NCBI RefSeq assembly: GCF_030270605.1
Contig: NZ_BSYJ01000002.1
Span: forward strand, 682,001 to 746,000
DNA from: Biformimicrobium ophioploci
Lineage (GTDB): Bacteria > Pseudomonadota > Gammaproteobacteria > Pseudomonadales > Cellvibrionaceae
Direction: 5' to 3'
Length of the DNA stretch: 64,000 nucleotides
Shown one piece after another: positions 24,985 to 34,669 of the stretch (position 1 is its first letter; every line of letters begins with the position of its first letter). Below the pieces are notes generated by a model that saw only the letters and a program-made list of their open reading frames with translations, ran no database searches and was not told where the DNA came from. The position numbers were made by a program, and so were the translations under genes.

Positions 24985-25545
24985 TTACTTGGCGGTCCAG
25001 CTGGAGAAGTAGTCTTCTACCGCCAGTTGCGGGGCTTCACGAGGCGGGTTCTTCGGAGTGCCCATGTAGATGAAGCCGGCGATTTCTTCGTTAGCGGCAA
25101 GGCCCAGGCCGTCGTGGACGTCCCGGTTGAACGCCAGGTCACCTGTACGCCAGTAGGCGCCGACGCCTTCTGCAAACGCGGCGGTGAGCAGGGCCTGAAC
25201 CGCGCCGGCGGTAGACATGCGCTGCTCAATTAATGGCACCTTGGGGTGCTCTGAAGTGCAGGTAACGGCTACGACAATCAGTGGTGCGCGCTGCGGCAGG
25301 CCGCGGGTTCTGTCGACTTGGAAGTCACTCATGTCGCCCTGTGCGTTGCAGGCCTGCACGAAAACTTCTCCCAGGGCCGCGCGCGCGTCGCCTTCCACTA
25401 CGAGGAAACGCCACGGGCGCAGGTTGGCATGGTCGGCTGCGCGCAATGCCGCGCGGAATATACGTTGCCGCTGCTCTGCGTTGGGTGCAGGTTCTTTCAG
25501 CTGCCCTACAGAAACGCGGTTATGCAGTGCCCAGATAGCATCCAT
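24985..25545 (-). CDS. Nitroreductase family protein (YdjA-like)
   Basis: 186 residues from the ATG at 25545; the frame continues upstream but only this start gives the family N-terminus MDAIWALHNRVSVGQLKEPA. The ADHANLRPWRFLVVEGDARAAL and GVGAYWRTGDLAF segments are typical of small FMN-binding YdjA-type nitroreductases, which reduce nitro compounds or quinones with NAD(P)H. The protein is cytoplasmic. It lies just upstream of the tRNA-Ser promoter and is a single-gene unit. Confidence 0.88.
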   Translation of the reverse strand: MDAIWALHNRVSVGQLKEPAPNAEQRQRIFRAALRAADHANLRPWRFLVVEGDARAALGEVFVQACNAQGDMSDFQVDRTRGLPQRAPLIVVAVTCTSEHPKVPLIEQRMSTAGAVQALLTAAFAEGVGAYWRTGDLAFNRDVHDGLGLAANEEIAGFIYMGTPKNPPREAPQLAVEDYFSSWTAK

Positions 25546-25759
25546 AAAGTGAAGCTCGTCTAAATCCTCGGAACGCCGCATTCTACGCGATGGGGCCCGC
25601 TTGCCAATAATGCCCGCGGGAATTTTGTGTTTTGAGGTAGGTGGCGCGCGATGAGTCCTGTACAATCTTTCAATTAGGAAAAACAACAACAATTTGTAAC
25701 CAACGAGCTGTATAAAAAATGGTCTCCGGCTCGGGCGTAGCTAGTTTTGCGCCCGGTCA

Positions 25760-27199
25760 TTGAGTACTGCACACGTACCGACCAAACCAATCCAGATAAT
25801 GCTCAAACTGAAAGAACATCCTGACAATCGTGGCCTGACGGCCGAGACACTGTACCCATACTATTTTCGGGCGCTGATCTGCTTTGCAGCGTCGGGTACG
25901 CTGCTCAATAGTATCGACTGGTCCTCCAACTGGACGTCGGACAAGCTGGTGGTTGCCGGGATGGCGATCTTCCTGCTGATTTACATCGTGATAGCGGTGC
26001 GGCTGGTTAAGACGGCGAAGCCGGAGAAGGCGGAGTCGGTCAAGAATCTCCTCGCCTTTACAGATGCCGGCCTGATCGGCGGCGCGGTGGCGCTGACCAA
26101 CTTCAACCCGTTGCCGAGTCTGCTGTTTGTCATCATGGTGCAGTTCAACGCCCTGAACCAGGGTGGCGGCCGGCGCTGGTTCGAACACAACACGGCACTG
26201 ATTCTCGGTATTGCGGCCGGCTACATGGCGTACCGACCAGATGTAGTCGTGACGGCAGACCTCAGTATCAGCGCCGCCAGCCTGATCGGTGTCTTCACCT
26301 ATTTCTGCGCTTATGCATTCTATACCCACAAACAAATCAAGAATCTGCGCATAGAGAACAGTCGCCTCGGCCACGAACAGCGTATATCCAAGATGCGCAC
26401 CTACAAGTTGTCCCGCTATTTACCGCAGCGTTTGTGGCGCGCGATTACGACCGGCAAGGAGCAGGAGCTGGCCACCGATCGCAAACTGCTGACGGTCTTC
26501 TTCTCCGATATCAAGGATTTCAGCCAGCTGACAGAGGAACTGGAAGCGGAGACCCTGACCGAGCTGCTGAATAGTTACCTGACGGAAATGTCGAAAATCG
26601 CCGCGCAGTTTGGTGGCACCATCGACAAGTTCATCGGTGATGCCCTGATGGTGGTGTTTGGAGATGATGACAGCAAGGGACCGAAGTCGGATGCCCTGCG
26701 CTGCATCGCTATGTCCATCGCCATGCGCCGACGTGCGGCGGAAATGCAGAAGGAGTGGTTCGACAAGGGAATTTCCCGGCCGCTGCAGATTCGCATCGGC
26801 ATCAACACCGGTTACTGCACAGTAGGGGTGTTCGGCACTGCCAACCACCAGACCTATACGGTACTGGGGACCCATGTGAACCTGGCCAGTCGCCTGGAGA
26901 GCGCGGCGGAACCCGGAGAAATCCTGGTGAGCCATGAGACCTGGTCGCTGGTGAAGAACTCTGTCCTTTGCCGCGACAAGGGGCATGTAACGGTCAAGGG
27001 TTTCAGTGCGCCGGTCAAGGTCTATCAGGTGATCGATATGCGCAAGAACCTTGGCCGCGACCAGAGTTATATCGAGGACCATGCGCCAGGTTTTTCCATG
27101 CACCTGGATCTCGATAAGGTGCGTAACTACGACAAAGACAAGGTGCTGAAGGCGCTGCAGGTTGCTGCGGCCAAACTGCGCGAGAAAGTCATCATCTAG
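25760..27199 (+). CDS. Membrane-anchored class III adenylate cyclase
   Basis: 479 residues from a TTG start; the ATG at 25799 would give 466 residues, and no ribosome site decides. The first 190 residues form about five or six membrane helices of a MASE-like sensor region. A short coiled segment (IKNLRIENSRLGHEQRI) leads to the cyclase domain (about 240-430). Metal ligands are D250 (FFSDIKDFS) and D294 (FIGDALMVVFGD). K290 and a Thr in VLGTHVNLASRLES form the Lys-Thr pair expected for ATP selectivity. It should make cAMP in response to an unknown membrane signal. An 8-bp hairpin follows the stop. Confidence 0.9.
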   Translation: MSTAHVPTKPIQIMLKLKEHPDNRGLTAETLYPYYFRALICFAASGTLLNSIDWSSNWTSDKLVVAGMAIFLLIYIVIAVRLVKTAKPEKAESVKNLLAFTDAGLIGGAVALTNFNPLPSLLFVIMVQFNALNQGGGRRWFEHNTALILGIAAGYMAYRPDVVVTADLSISAASLIGVFTYFCAYAFYTHKQIKNLRIENSRLGHEQRISKMRTYKLSRYLPQRLWRAITTGKEQELATDRKLLTVFFSDIKDFSQLTEELEAETLTELLNSYLTEMSKIAAQFGGTIDKFIGDALMVVFGDDDSKGPKSDALRCIAMSIAMRRRAAEMQKEWFDKGISRPLQIRIGINTGYCTVGVFGTANHQTYTVLGTHVNLASRLESAAEPGEILVSHETWSLVKNSVLCRDKGHVTVKGFSAPVKVYQVIDMRKNLGRDQSYIEDHAPGFSMHLDLDKVRNYDKDKVLKALQVAAAKLREKVII

Positions 27200-27213
27200 T
27201 TATTGGCGACGGC

Positions 27214-27242
27214 GCCGTTATGGACGATGGTCATATAACGGC
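27214..27242. terminator. Hairpin downstream of the cyclase gene
   Basis: GCCGTTAT and ATAACGGC form a perfect 8-bp stem with a 13-base loop, 15 bp after the cyclase stop. There is no T-run, so termination strength is uncertain. Confidence 0.4.
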
Positions 27243-27371
27243 ACGGGTAACCTTCTTAGCCTGCACCTGCGTTCCAGTTGGAGCGCATATTTTCCCTCCC
27301 TCGATTACATTCCATTACAGATCGCTGTTTCTCCCCCGATATCACGAAAAAGTGTGATAGGGTTCGCGTTA

Positions 27372-27737
27372 ATGGCGCTATTGGCGGGAGTTATGGCTGG
27401 TGCTGAGGGGTATTTCAGCCATCCATTTCCGCGAGCGTCGAGCAGGTTTACGCAAAAGCACACGGGACGTGCTTGGTTTATTGCGCCATGGAGATGGGTT
27501 GTGAGTGAGTATCAATTAAATGCGATTCTGCGCAGGCTCGGCTTGCGCTCTGCGGAGCAGTTGATCATTTTGATTGCGCCCGCTTTTTCAAAACAGAGCC
27601 GGGATTCCCTTCCGTCCGCGAAGATCCTCAAGGCGGTAATTTCCGAGTGTAACTGTACGCTGGCCGGTGCTGTGCGTTACCTGAGTGAATTCTGGGATAG
27701 CCAGAGCGAGCCGTTAACCCGCAACTCGGAAGTTTGA
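27372..27737 (+). CDS. Hypothetical protein, uncertain
   Basis: About 121 residues from the ATG at 27372; a GTG at 27354 would add VIGFAL and make a plausible signal or membrane N-terminus (VIGFALMALLAGVMAGAEGYF). The rest is soluble (YQLNAILRRLGLRSAEQLII, SAKILKAVISECNCTLAGAV). No family was recognised and there is no clear ribosome site. It could be a real small gene or chance open frame. Confidence 0.35.
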   Translation: MALLAGVMAGAEGYFSHPFPRASSRFTQKHTGRAWFIAPWRWVVSEYQLNAILRRLGLRSAEQLIILIAPAFSKQSRDSLPSAKILKAVISECNCTLAGAVRYLSEFWDSQSEPLTRNSEV

Positions 27738-27936
27738 CCTGGAGGCCGTGAGGCAGGCTCCGGTATCCCTTCTGTGTCTGACGCCATTTCTGGCGCTGTA
27801 ATAGATTGTCTGGCGGTACATTTATATGTGTCGCCGAATCGATTTCTGCCGTTGCTATAATTTTTCCGCTTTCTGAAATTGGTATTTTCGTACCATATGT
27901 GTCGATTGAGGCATGTATGGCGCGCTGCGGGGAGTT

Positions 27937-28428
27937 ATGGATTACAGGCGTTGCAAGGGATGGTGCGCATCGGTTGGTTTGGCGATCCCACTACTGGTTC
28001 CCGTTGTGGTTTCGGCGGAAGACAGGAAACCGGATAATTTCGGGGCGACGTTCAGCCTCGGGCAGGCAATCAGGACGTCAGATTCGGCCGTTGCCGAGAT
28101 AGCGCTCCGGTACGATCGTTGGGAGCTTGGCGGGACCATATTCGGTCACGGGGATACCAAGCGCGGCGACCAGAATCGCCTCGGGTATGGCGGCTCTGTT
28201 TCGCGCCTGTTCAAGCCGGGCTGGAAGTTGTGGCAGGGTGACCTCTACGGTCGCCTGGGGGTTGCCTACATCGAGGATTCCCCTCTGGTGGGGGAGTTTA
28301 ATTTTCGCAGTGGCTTCGGGATAGATTTCCGGCACTTCCAGATTGAGTACAACCATTATTCCAGTGGAAAGATATATCCCATCAATACCGGGATTGACCT
28401 GATACAGCTAAAGGTGCCGTTCTTTTAA
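27937..28428 (+). CDS. Acyloxyacyl hydrolase-like (PagL-type) outer-membrane protein
   Basis: 163 residues from the ATG at 27937, which follows a strong GGGGAG site. A signal peptide (KGWCASVGLAIPLLVPVVVS) precedes a small beta-barrel. The C-terminal part reads EYNHYSSGKIYP then GIDLIQLKVPFF: the HxS pair and the final GIDLIQ segment recall PagL lipid A 3-O-deacylase, which removes a fatty chain from lipid A in the outer membrane. The Asn of the usual HxSN pattern is not obvious, so enzymatic activity is uncertain. Confidence 0.6.
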   Translation: MDYRRCKGWCASVGLAIPLLVPVVVSAEDRKPDNFGATFSLGQAIRTSDSAVAEIALRYDRWELGGTIFGHGDTKRGDQNRLGYGGSVSRLFKPGWKLWQGDLYGRLGVAYIEDSPLVGEFNFRSGFGIDFRHFQIEYNHYSSGKIYPINTGIDLIQLKVPFF

Positions 28429-28621
28429 TGGGTGAAGAGTTGGGAAGGGGGGATTAACCCCAAACACGCTGTGGCGCGTTTGGCCCCTTCGGGCTCGGCG
28501 CGAGCGGGGGGCTGGGAAGTGTGGCGGAAGGATGAGCTTCGCAGCAAAGCTGCTCGCTGGTCTCCGCGCACTGCGTGCGCTCCGGCTCGAACCTGCGGTT
28601 CTCATACTTTCCAGTAGAGCA
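28429..28621. other. Non-coding spacer 3' of the tRNA-Arg terminator
   Basis: No credible gene. The stretch about 28540-28600 (GAGCTTCGCAGC, GCTCGCTGGTCTCCG, GGCTCGAACC) resembles the core of the 141-bp tandem repeat downstream of tRNA-Ser. Both lie on the 3' side of a minus-strand tRNA and beyond its terminator. Confidence 0.4.
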
Positions 28622-28663
28622 TACGAAAAAGGCCTGATCCGTTAGGATCAGGCCTTTTTCGTA
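28622..28663. terminator. Strong bidirectional terminator after tRNA-Arg
   Basis: TACGAAAAAGGCCTGATCC and its complement form a perfect 19-bp stem around GTTA, with A and T runs on the respective sides. It directly abuts the CCA end of tRNA-Arg. Confidence 0.9.
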
Positions 28664-28740
28664 TGGCGCACTCGGAAGGATTCGAACCTTCGACCGCTCG
28701 GTTCGTAGCCGAGTACTCTATCCAGCTGAGCTACGAGTGC
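28664..28740 (-). tRNA. tRNA-Arg(ACG)
   Basis: 77 nt including CCA. On the minus strand the acceptor GCACTCG pairs with CGAGTGC, and the anticodon loop in CGGCTACGAACCG gives ACG. D and T arms are standard. Confidence 0.95.
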
Positions 28741-28757
28741 GTTGTTTGTGGTGGCGA

Positions 28758-28786
28758 ACTATAGAGAGTTGCCGTTGCCGAGTCAA
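28758..28786 (-). promoter_or_regulatory. Promoter of tRNA-Arg
   Basis: TTGACT (28781-28786) and TATAGT (28758-28763) on the minus strand are 17 bp apart, a near-consensus sigma-70 promoter placed just before the tRNA. Confidence 0.75.
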
Positions 28787-28949
28787 CTGTTTTTTTGCAG
28801 GTTTTTCGAAAAACCCTTTTAAAAACCGCAGCTTACCTTTTTTGACGGGCTGCTTCTCAACTCGACTGGGCGCGCATTCTACCGCTATATGTTCTGAATG
28901 CAACACCTGCGCCCAAATTAATTTTAGGCCAATGCTGTACCCACTGCTG

Positions 28950-29963
28950 TCAGGCTGCGGTAGCCAGTTGCGGGGCGAAGGCGGCCTCGATTTCATCAGC
29001 GCTCCGGCGTCGCTTGAGCTCGTCGAAGAAAGTCCGTGCCTGGGGGTAGGTCTGGCTCAGGTAAACCAGCCACTGTTTGATCCGGTTGCCGAGGTGTTTG
29101 GCCGGGTAGTCAGCTTTGGTAACCAGATAGTATTCCCACAGCAGGGCAGCAACCTGCGACCAGGGCATGGGCGAATATGCCTGCCCGGTACAGTAGGCCC
29201 GGACCTGGTTGGGGAGGTCCGGGGTGGCCAGCAGGCTGCGGCCAAACATAAACGCATCGCAGCCGGTGACTTCGCGGCAGCGAATAAAGTCCTTGAGTGT
29301 CCAGATATCGCCGTTGGCGATGACCCGCATCGACGTCTTTTCCCGGATCTCACCAATGTACTCCCAGTAGGCCGGGGGCTTGTAGCCATCGACCTTGGAG
29401 CGCGCGTGGACGGCGAGGGTATCGGCGCCGCCGTTTTGCGCCGCCATGGCATTATCGAGGTAGCTGCTGCGGTCCTCGTAGCCAAGCCGGATCTTGGCTG
29501 ACAGCGGTATCTGGTCGGGCAGGGCCTTGCGCACAGCGTCGACAATCGACTCGACCCGATGGGGTTCGCGCAGTAGGCACGCACCGCCATCACTGTTGTT
29601 CACTGACTTGGCCGGGCAGCCGAAATTCAGGTCGATGGACTGCGCGCCAAATTCCACCGCTTTGGCGGCGTGGTAGGCAATGTTTTCCGGGTTGCCGCCG
29701 AGTAGCTGAAGCTTGACCGGGGTACCGTTGGCCGTACGCGCGTTGTTGGCCAGCTCAGGACAGATACGCAGAAAGACGCGCTGCGGCAACTTTGTATGGG
29801 TGATGCGCAGGAATTCGGTCACGCACTGGTCGATACCGCTGACTTCGGACAAGAGTTTACGCACATGGTGGTCGATTACGCCTTCCATGGGTGCCTGCAC
29901 CAGCAGGGGCGCGGTGGCATCAGGCTGGCGGGTAATGTCCTGTCGGGGAATATCGGTTGGCAT
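28950..29963 (-). CDS. dusC: tRNA-dihydrouridine synthase DusC
   Basis: 337 residues from the ATG at 29963; the frame continues upstream without support. DusC reduces U16 in tRNA using FMN and NADPH. The FMN-barrel start (APMEGVID), the catalytic cysteine C116 in LNFGCPAKSVN, the GGACLL loop, the SAKIRLGYED strand and IANGDIW and MFGRSLL phosphate-binding loops are all present. The C-terminal helical domain (YLVTKADYPAKHLGNRIKQW) fits the DusC rather than DusA/B type. It is a single-gene unit between tRNA-Arg and the oad operon. Confidence 0.92.
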   Translation of the reverse strand: MPTDIPRQDITRQPDATAPLLVQAPMEGVIDHHVRKLLSEVSGIDQCVTEFLRITHTKLPQRVFLRICPELANNARTANGTPVKLQLLGGNPENIAYHAAKAVEFGAQSIDLNFGCPAKSVNNSDGGACLLREPHRVESIVDAVRKALPDQIPLSAKIRLGYEDRSSYLDNAMAAQNGGADTLAVHARSKVDGYKPPAYWEYIGEIREKTSMRVIANGDIWTLKDFIRCREVTGCDAFMFGRSLLATPDLPNQVRAYCTGQAYSPMPWSQVAALLWEYYLVTKADYPAKHLGNRIKQWLVYLSQTYPQARTFFDELKRRRSADEIEAAFAPQLATAA

Positions 29964-30201
29964 CGAAACAGTCTGTTGGTTAAAAACCCGGCGGATGGTA
30001 CCAGAAAATAGTATGACCGCTGAGCCGTCGAGTAGGAACCAACGTTTCAGCTGAAACCTGTTGACCATTGATTCTTAAAGGGTTTTTTATCAATAATGCG
30101 TGTTCACAAAAACGGCCCAGAATAAATGTCGCAAGAACGACGCGGGTCATCACTGTTTCAGTGCAGTGTTTATAACGGTCGAAAAGGATTCAGGGGGATT
30201 T

Positions 30202-30459
30202 ATGGAGCAGGGACTCTGGCAGCAGGGTGTAGACCTGATGCTGTATGGCATGGGGACAGTATTTGTTTTCTTGCTGCTACTGGTGTTTGTCACCACTTTC
30301 ATGTCCAGGATCATCACCGGCTTTTTCCCGGAAGCCGAGCCAGCACCTGCCGCATCTGCAAAAGCACCTGCGTCTAAGGGGCAGCTGCCCAGCGAGAAAA
30401 CACTCGCCATCATCAAGGACGCGATTGCGCAGCATCGTAAGCGCAAGGATCGCGACTAG
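30202..30459 (+). CDS. oadG: Oxaloacetate decarboxylase Na+ pump, gamma subunit (OadG)
   Basis: 85 residues from the ATG at 30202, with CAGGGGG before it. One N-terminal membrane helix (MLYGMGTVFVFLLLLVFVTT) is followed by an Ala/Pro-rich linker and a soluble C-terminal helix (LPSEKTLAIIKDAIAQHRK). OadG anchors the alpha subunit to the membrane beta subunit and helps bind zinc. It is the first gene of the oadGAB operon. Confidence 0.9.
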   Translation: MEQGLWQQGVDLMLYGMGTVFVFLLLLVFVTTFMSRIITGFFPEAEPAPAASAKAPASKGQLPSEKTLAIIKDAIAQHRKRKDRD

Positions 30460-30510
30460 CGTCCGTATAAACCGTACACATTAAAAGATAATTGGTCTTA
30501 GGAATTTGCC

Positions 30511-32292
30511 ATGAGTGATGTAAAAAAGCCTCTGGGCATTACTGACGTTGTTTTGCGTGATGCACACCAATCCCTGTTTGCGACACGCCTGCGTCTCGAT
30601 GACATGCTGCCGATTGCGGAAAAGCTTGACCAGGTGGGTTTCTGGTCCCTGGAAACCTGGGGCGGGGCCACGTTCGATGCCTGTATCCGTTTCCTCGGCG
30701 AAGATCCTTGGGAGCGTATCCGCGAACTCAAGAAAGCCATGCCGAATACACCGCAACAAATGCTGTTCCGCGGTCAGAATATCCTCGGCTATCGCCACTA
30801 TGCGGATGACGTCGTCGAGAAATTTGTCGAGCGTGCGGCCGTCAACGGGGTCGACGTCTTCCGTGTGTTCGATGCGATGAACGATATGCGCAACCTGCAA
30901 ACTGCATTGCGTGCGGTAAAGCAGGTTGGCAAGCATGCGCAGGGCACGATTTCCTATACCGTGAGCCCGGTACACACCATGGATATGTGGGTGGAAATGG
31001 GGCGCCAGCTCGAAGATATGGGGGCGGACTCGATTGCGATCAAGGATATGGCCGGCCTGCTGCGTCCCTACGAGGGCTATGAGCTGGTCAAGCGCCTCAA
31101 GGCGGCGGTGGATATCCCGATCCACATGCAATGTCATGCAACCACAGGCCTGTCTACTGCTACAGCACTCAAGTGCGTGGAGGCAGGTATCGACAATGTC
31201 GATACTGCCATCTCGTCTATGTCCATGACTTACGGTCACAGCCCGACCGAGGCGTTGGTGGCAATTCTGGAAGGAACTGATCGCGACACTGGCCTAAATA
31301 TTCACCTGCTGGAGGAAATTGCGGCTTATTTCCGTGAGGTGCGCAAGAAATACGCGAAGTTCGAAGGCTCCCTGAGAGGGGTGGACTCCCGCATTCTGGT
31401 CGCCCAGGTGCCGGGCGGTATGCTCACCAATATGGAAAACCAGCTGCGTGAACAGGGCGCGGGAGATCGCCTGGATGATGTACTTGCAGAAATTCCCCGG
31501 GTACGCGAAGACCTGGGCTTTATCCCGTTGGTGACACCCACCTCGCAGATTGTAGGCACCCAGGCGGTGCTCAACGTACTTACCGGGGAGCGCTACAAGA
31601 GCATTTCCAAAGAGACCGCGGGCGTACTCAAGGGTGAGTACGGTGCAACTGCAGCGCCGGTAAACGAGGAATTGCAGGCGCGCGTGCTGGACGGCGCGGA
31701 GGTCATTACCTGTCGTCCGGCTGACCTGATAAAGCCCGAGCTGTCCGCACTGACAGAGGAGCTCAAGCAGAAAGCTACGGAAGACGGGCTTTCCCTGAGC
31801 ACCGGTGAAGGCGAGATAGACGATGTCCTGACTTACGCGCTGTTCCCGCAGATCGGCCTCAAGTTCCTGAAGAATCGCGGTAATCCGGATGCCTTTGAAC
31901 CGGTCCCGACTGGAAAGGAATCTGATGCTGTGACCAGCGATGCTGGCGAAGAGATCTACACCGTTGAAGTGGAGGGCGAAAAATACACCGTGACGGTTTC
32001 CGATGGCGGGGACATCACCGGGCTGGTGCCACTTTCTGCCGGCGCTGCAACGGTTTCCGCTGCGGCCCCGGTAAGCGGCGGCGAGCCGGTCAAAGCGCCG
32101 CTCGCCGGTAATATTTTCAAAGTGCTGGCAAAGCCGGGTGAGACCGTAGCCGAGGGGCAGACGGTGCTGGTCATGGAAGCCATGAAAATGGAAACCGAGG
32201 TCAGCGCGCCGAAAGCCGGCACGGTTACTGAAGTGGTGGTCAAGGAAGGCGACGCAGTTGCCGTTGGCGACCAGCTGCTGTCAATCGCGTAA
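30511..32292 (+). CDS. oadA: Oxaloacetate decarboxylase Na+ pump, alpha subunit (OadA)
   Basis: 593 residues. The N-terminal carboxyltransferase barrel begins [19 protein letters not shown] and has the zinc ligands in [11 protein letters not shown] and a [10 protein letters not shown] segment. An association domain follows, then an Ala-rich linker and a C-terminal biotinyl domain with K559 in EAMKMET. It moves the carboxyl group of oxaloacetate onto biotin for decarboxylation by the beta subunit, coupled to Na+ export. It follows oadG by 51 bp and precedes oadB by about 10 bp. Confidence 0.97.
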   Translation: MSDVKKPLGITDVVLRDAHQSLFATRLRLDDMLPIAEKLDQVGFWSLETWGGATFDACIRFLGEDPWERIRELKKAMPNTPQQMLFRGQNILGYRHYADDVVEKFVERAAVNGVDVFRVFDAMNDMRNLQTALRAVKQVGKHAQGTISYTVSPVHTMDMWVEMGRQLEDMGADSIAIKDMAGLLRPYEGYELVKRLKAAVDIPIHMQCHATTGLSTATALKCVEAGIDNVDTAISSMSMTYGHSPTEALVAILEGTDRDTGLNIHLLEEIAAYFREVRKKYAKFEGSLRGVDSRILVAQVPGGMLTNMENQLREQGAGDRLDDVLAEIPRVREDLGFIPLVTPTSQIVGTQAVLNVLTGERYKSISKETAGVLKGEYGATAAPVNEELQARVLDGAEVITCRPADLIKPELSALTEELKQKATEDGLSLSTGEGEIDDVLTYALFPQIGLKFLKNRGNPDAFEPVPTGKESDAVTSDAGEEIYTVEVEGEKYTVTVSDGGDITGLVPLSAGAATVSAAAPVSGGEPVKAPLAGNIFKVLAKPGETVAEGQTVLVMEAMKMETEVSAPKAGTVTEVVVKEGDAVAVGDQLLSIA

Positions 32293-32304
32293 CGGGGGCT
32301 GGTG

Positions 32305-33612
32305 ATGGAAAATATTGTTGGCCTTTGGCAGGAGTCCGGGATAGCCCAGATTACCTGGGGGCAGTCGATCATGATTGTGATCGGGTTGCTGTTACTGTTC
32401 CTCGCGATTCGCAAGCGATTCGAGCCGCTGCTGCTGGTGCCGATCGGCTTTGGCGGCATTCTGGCGAACCTGCCAGGGGCGGGGCTGGCGCTCTCTTCGG
32501 TGGAAGTCGCTATCGCCAGTGGGGATGTGAACCTGCTGCGCCAGATGGCAGCGCTGGTCGGGACTGAATCGCTGGTTGACCTGAAAAATGCGCTGAGTGG
32601 TGCTCCTGTGGCAATACAGCAGGCTGCTGCGCAGATGGCGGCAGATGCGGGCTATACCGATGGCATGCTCCACAAGTTTTACACTGTCGCGATCGCATCC
32701 GGGGTAGCGCCGCTGGTAATTTTCATGGGCGTCGGCGCGATGACGGATTTCGGACCGCTGCTGGCCAATCCGCGTACGCTGTTCCTCGGTGCCGCGGCGC
32801 AATTTGGTATTTTCGCTACCGTGCTCGGCGCTGCAGGTCTGTCCGCGCTTGGTATCATGGATTACAGCATCGCTGATGCAGCCGCGATTGGTATTATCGG
32901 CGGCGCGGATGGCCCGACTGCGATCTACGTTTCCAGTATGCTGGCGCCGGACCTGCTCGGGGCAATCGCGGTCGCAGCGTATTCCTATATGGCTCTGGTT
33001 CCGCTTATCCAGCCGCCGATCATGCGTGCACTCACCTCCGAGGCAGAGCGCAAGATCGAAATGGTCCAGCTGCGCCACGTGTCGCGCCGTGAAAAAATCG
33101 CCTTCCCGCTCGCTCTGTTGATTCTCGTTGCCATATTCCTGCCAGACGCCACGCCACTGCTGGGTATGTTCTGCTTTGGTAACCTGATGCGTGAGTGCGG
33201 CGTTGTGGATCGGTTGACGGATACCGCGCAGAACGCCCTGATCAATATCACCACTATCTTCCTCGGGCTGTCCGTTGGCTCCAAGCTGGCTGCAGACAAG
33301 TTCCTGGACCCGAAAACCCTCGGTATTCTGGCGCTCGGCATAGTGGCATTTGCAATCGGTACTGCCATGGGTGTGCTGATGGCGAAATTCATGAACGCGG
33401 TCAGCAAGCAGAAGATCAACCCGTTGATTGGCTCGGCCGGTGTCTCGGCTGTGCCGATGGCTGCGCGGGTGTCGAACAAGCTGGGCCTCGAAGCCAACCC
33501 GCACAACTTCCTGCTGATGCATGCCATGGGCCCGAATGTGGCAGGGGTCATCGGGTCTGCCGTTGCCGCGGGTGTCATGATCACCATGGTGCGCGCCATG
33601 GGCGCAGCCTGA
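32305..33612 (+). CDS. oadB: Oxaloacetate decarboxylase Na+ pump, beta subunit (OadB)
   Basis: 435 residues (a GTG one codon earlier could also start it). This polytopic membrane protein decarboxylates carboxybiotin and exports Na+. The conserved acidic site [13 protein letters not shown] carries the essential aspartate; the VAFHG-like regions are replaced by standard helices, and the late segment [19 protein letters not shown] matches the family. It is the last gene of oadGAB. A weak ACCGGA/TCCGGT hairpin follows about 30 bp later. Confidence 0.96.
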   Translation: MENIVGLWQESGIAQITWGQSIMIVIGLLLLFLAIRKRFEPLLLVPIGFGGILANLPGAGLALSSVEVAIASGDVNLLRQMAALVGTESLVDLKNALSGAPVAIQQAAAQMAADAGYTDGMLHKFYTVAIASGVAPLVIFMGVGAMTDFGPLLANPRTLFLGAAAQFGIFATVLGAAGLSALGIMDYSIADAAAIGIIGGADGPTAIYVSSMLAPDLLGAIAVAAYSYMALVPLIQPPIMRALTSEAERKIEMVQLRHVSRREKIAFPLALLILVAIFLPDATPLLGMFCFGNLMRECGVVDRLTDTAQNALINITTIFLGLSVGSKLAADKFLDPKTLGILALGIVAFAIGTAMGVLMAKFMNAVSKQKINPLIGSAGVSAVPMAARVSNKLGLEANPHNFLLMHAMGPNVAGVIGSAVAAGVMITMVRAMGAA

Positions 33613-34037
33613 TTCGCGCATATTGGGAATTTATTCCTTACCGACCGGATATGGCTCCGGTTGGGGGAATAAGTTTTTAAAGTGGCGGGCCGGTCGCGCT
33701 CACATTGATGAAAAAATAGCCGCCAGATATAATCTCGCTCTCTGAACACACGGCCCTGATTCCCACCCTGGGAGGGCTTGCTACAGAATGCGAGGTACCT
33801 GACGGCTATGTTTTATTTGCGTTGTATCTGGATGCAGCACCGGACCCGAGTGAAAGGTGCCATGGCTGGCAGTATGGCGATTGAAGGGCAGCGTGCGGGC
33901 TATTTCTGGGTCTAGTTCGAGGCCCCGCGATTGCCTCTTACGTGCAAACCTATATAAATGTATATAGATGAAGCGCCAGAAAGGCTTGCAACAGAGTGCA
34001 GGCCGTAGCCAAAAGGGAAACTAGTTGGAGATAACCT
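33613..34037. other. Gap between oadB and bolA
   Basis: No convincing gene. A 35-residue frame (33808-33915, MFYLRCIWMQHRTRVKG...) is possible but has no ribosome site. An AT-rich TATATAAATGTATATAG tract at about 33953-33969 may contain the bolA promoter. Confidence 0.35.
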
Positions 34038-34343
34038 ATGAGCCTTGCAGATCGGATCGCTGAAAAGTTGCAACAGGGCCTCGCGCCTTCACGCCTGACT
34101 GTAGAAAATGAAAGCCACATGCACAATGTGCCGGCGGGCTCGGAAAAGCATTTTCGGGTAGTAATGGTTAGTGAAGCCTTTGATGGTGTGCGCAAGGTGC
34201 AGCGGCACCAGAAAGTGTATGGCTTGCTGGCGGAAGAGCTGGCCGGTCCGGTACATGCGCTGGCATTGCATCTTTACTCACCGGATGAGTGGCAGGGTGA
34301 AGCCCCTTCCAGCCCGGAATGTATGGGCGGCGGTAAAAAATAA
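34038..34343 (+). CDS. bolA: BolA family transcriptional regulator
   Basis: 101 residues, the usual BolA size. The class-II KH-like fold is recognisable from MSLADRIAEKLQQGLAPSRL, the ENESHMHNVPAGSEKHFRV segment with its histidines for shared [2Fe-2S] ligation with a monothiol glutaredoxin, and the helix VQRHQKVYGLLAEEL. BolA links iron-sulfur status to envelope and biofilm gene expression. It is a single gene. Confidence 0.92.
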   Translation: MSLADRIAEKLQQGLAPSRLTVENESHMHNVPAGSEKHFRVVMVSEAFDGVRKVQRHQKVYGLLAEELAGPVHALALHLYSPDEWQGEAPSSPECMGGGKK

Positions 34344-34669
34344 TTTACCGCGGCTCTCTCCAATCTGATTTTTATTTGTTTTTCCTGTCTGACTCCCCTC
34401 AGCTTACCCGGCTTTTTCGTAACTTTTCCGCAAAACCATTCCCAATTTGGAAGCCGGGGAAATACCTTCCCTTCCGTTTTGCAAAATGCTTTTAAAAGCG
34501 GGTCGGCGCAGTTTTTTGTGTGTCGATTTGCGCGCCTTTTACACTATTTTCCCAATAAAACCCGTTACCAAAGGTGAATTTGTCACCTGACTATTCGAAT
34601 CTGGCTACACTCAATTCGAGGTTGTTAATTTGCAGCGAGAAATCTCAGCTTTTGTAAATGGAGTTTTAT
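34344..34669. other. Gap between bolA and the second OmpW gene
   Basis: Contains the palindrome GCTTTTAAAAGC at 34489-34500 and long T-rich tracts. It probably holds the end of the bolA unit and the promoter of the porin gene. No gene or known riboswitch was seen. Confidence 0.35.
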
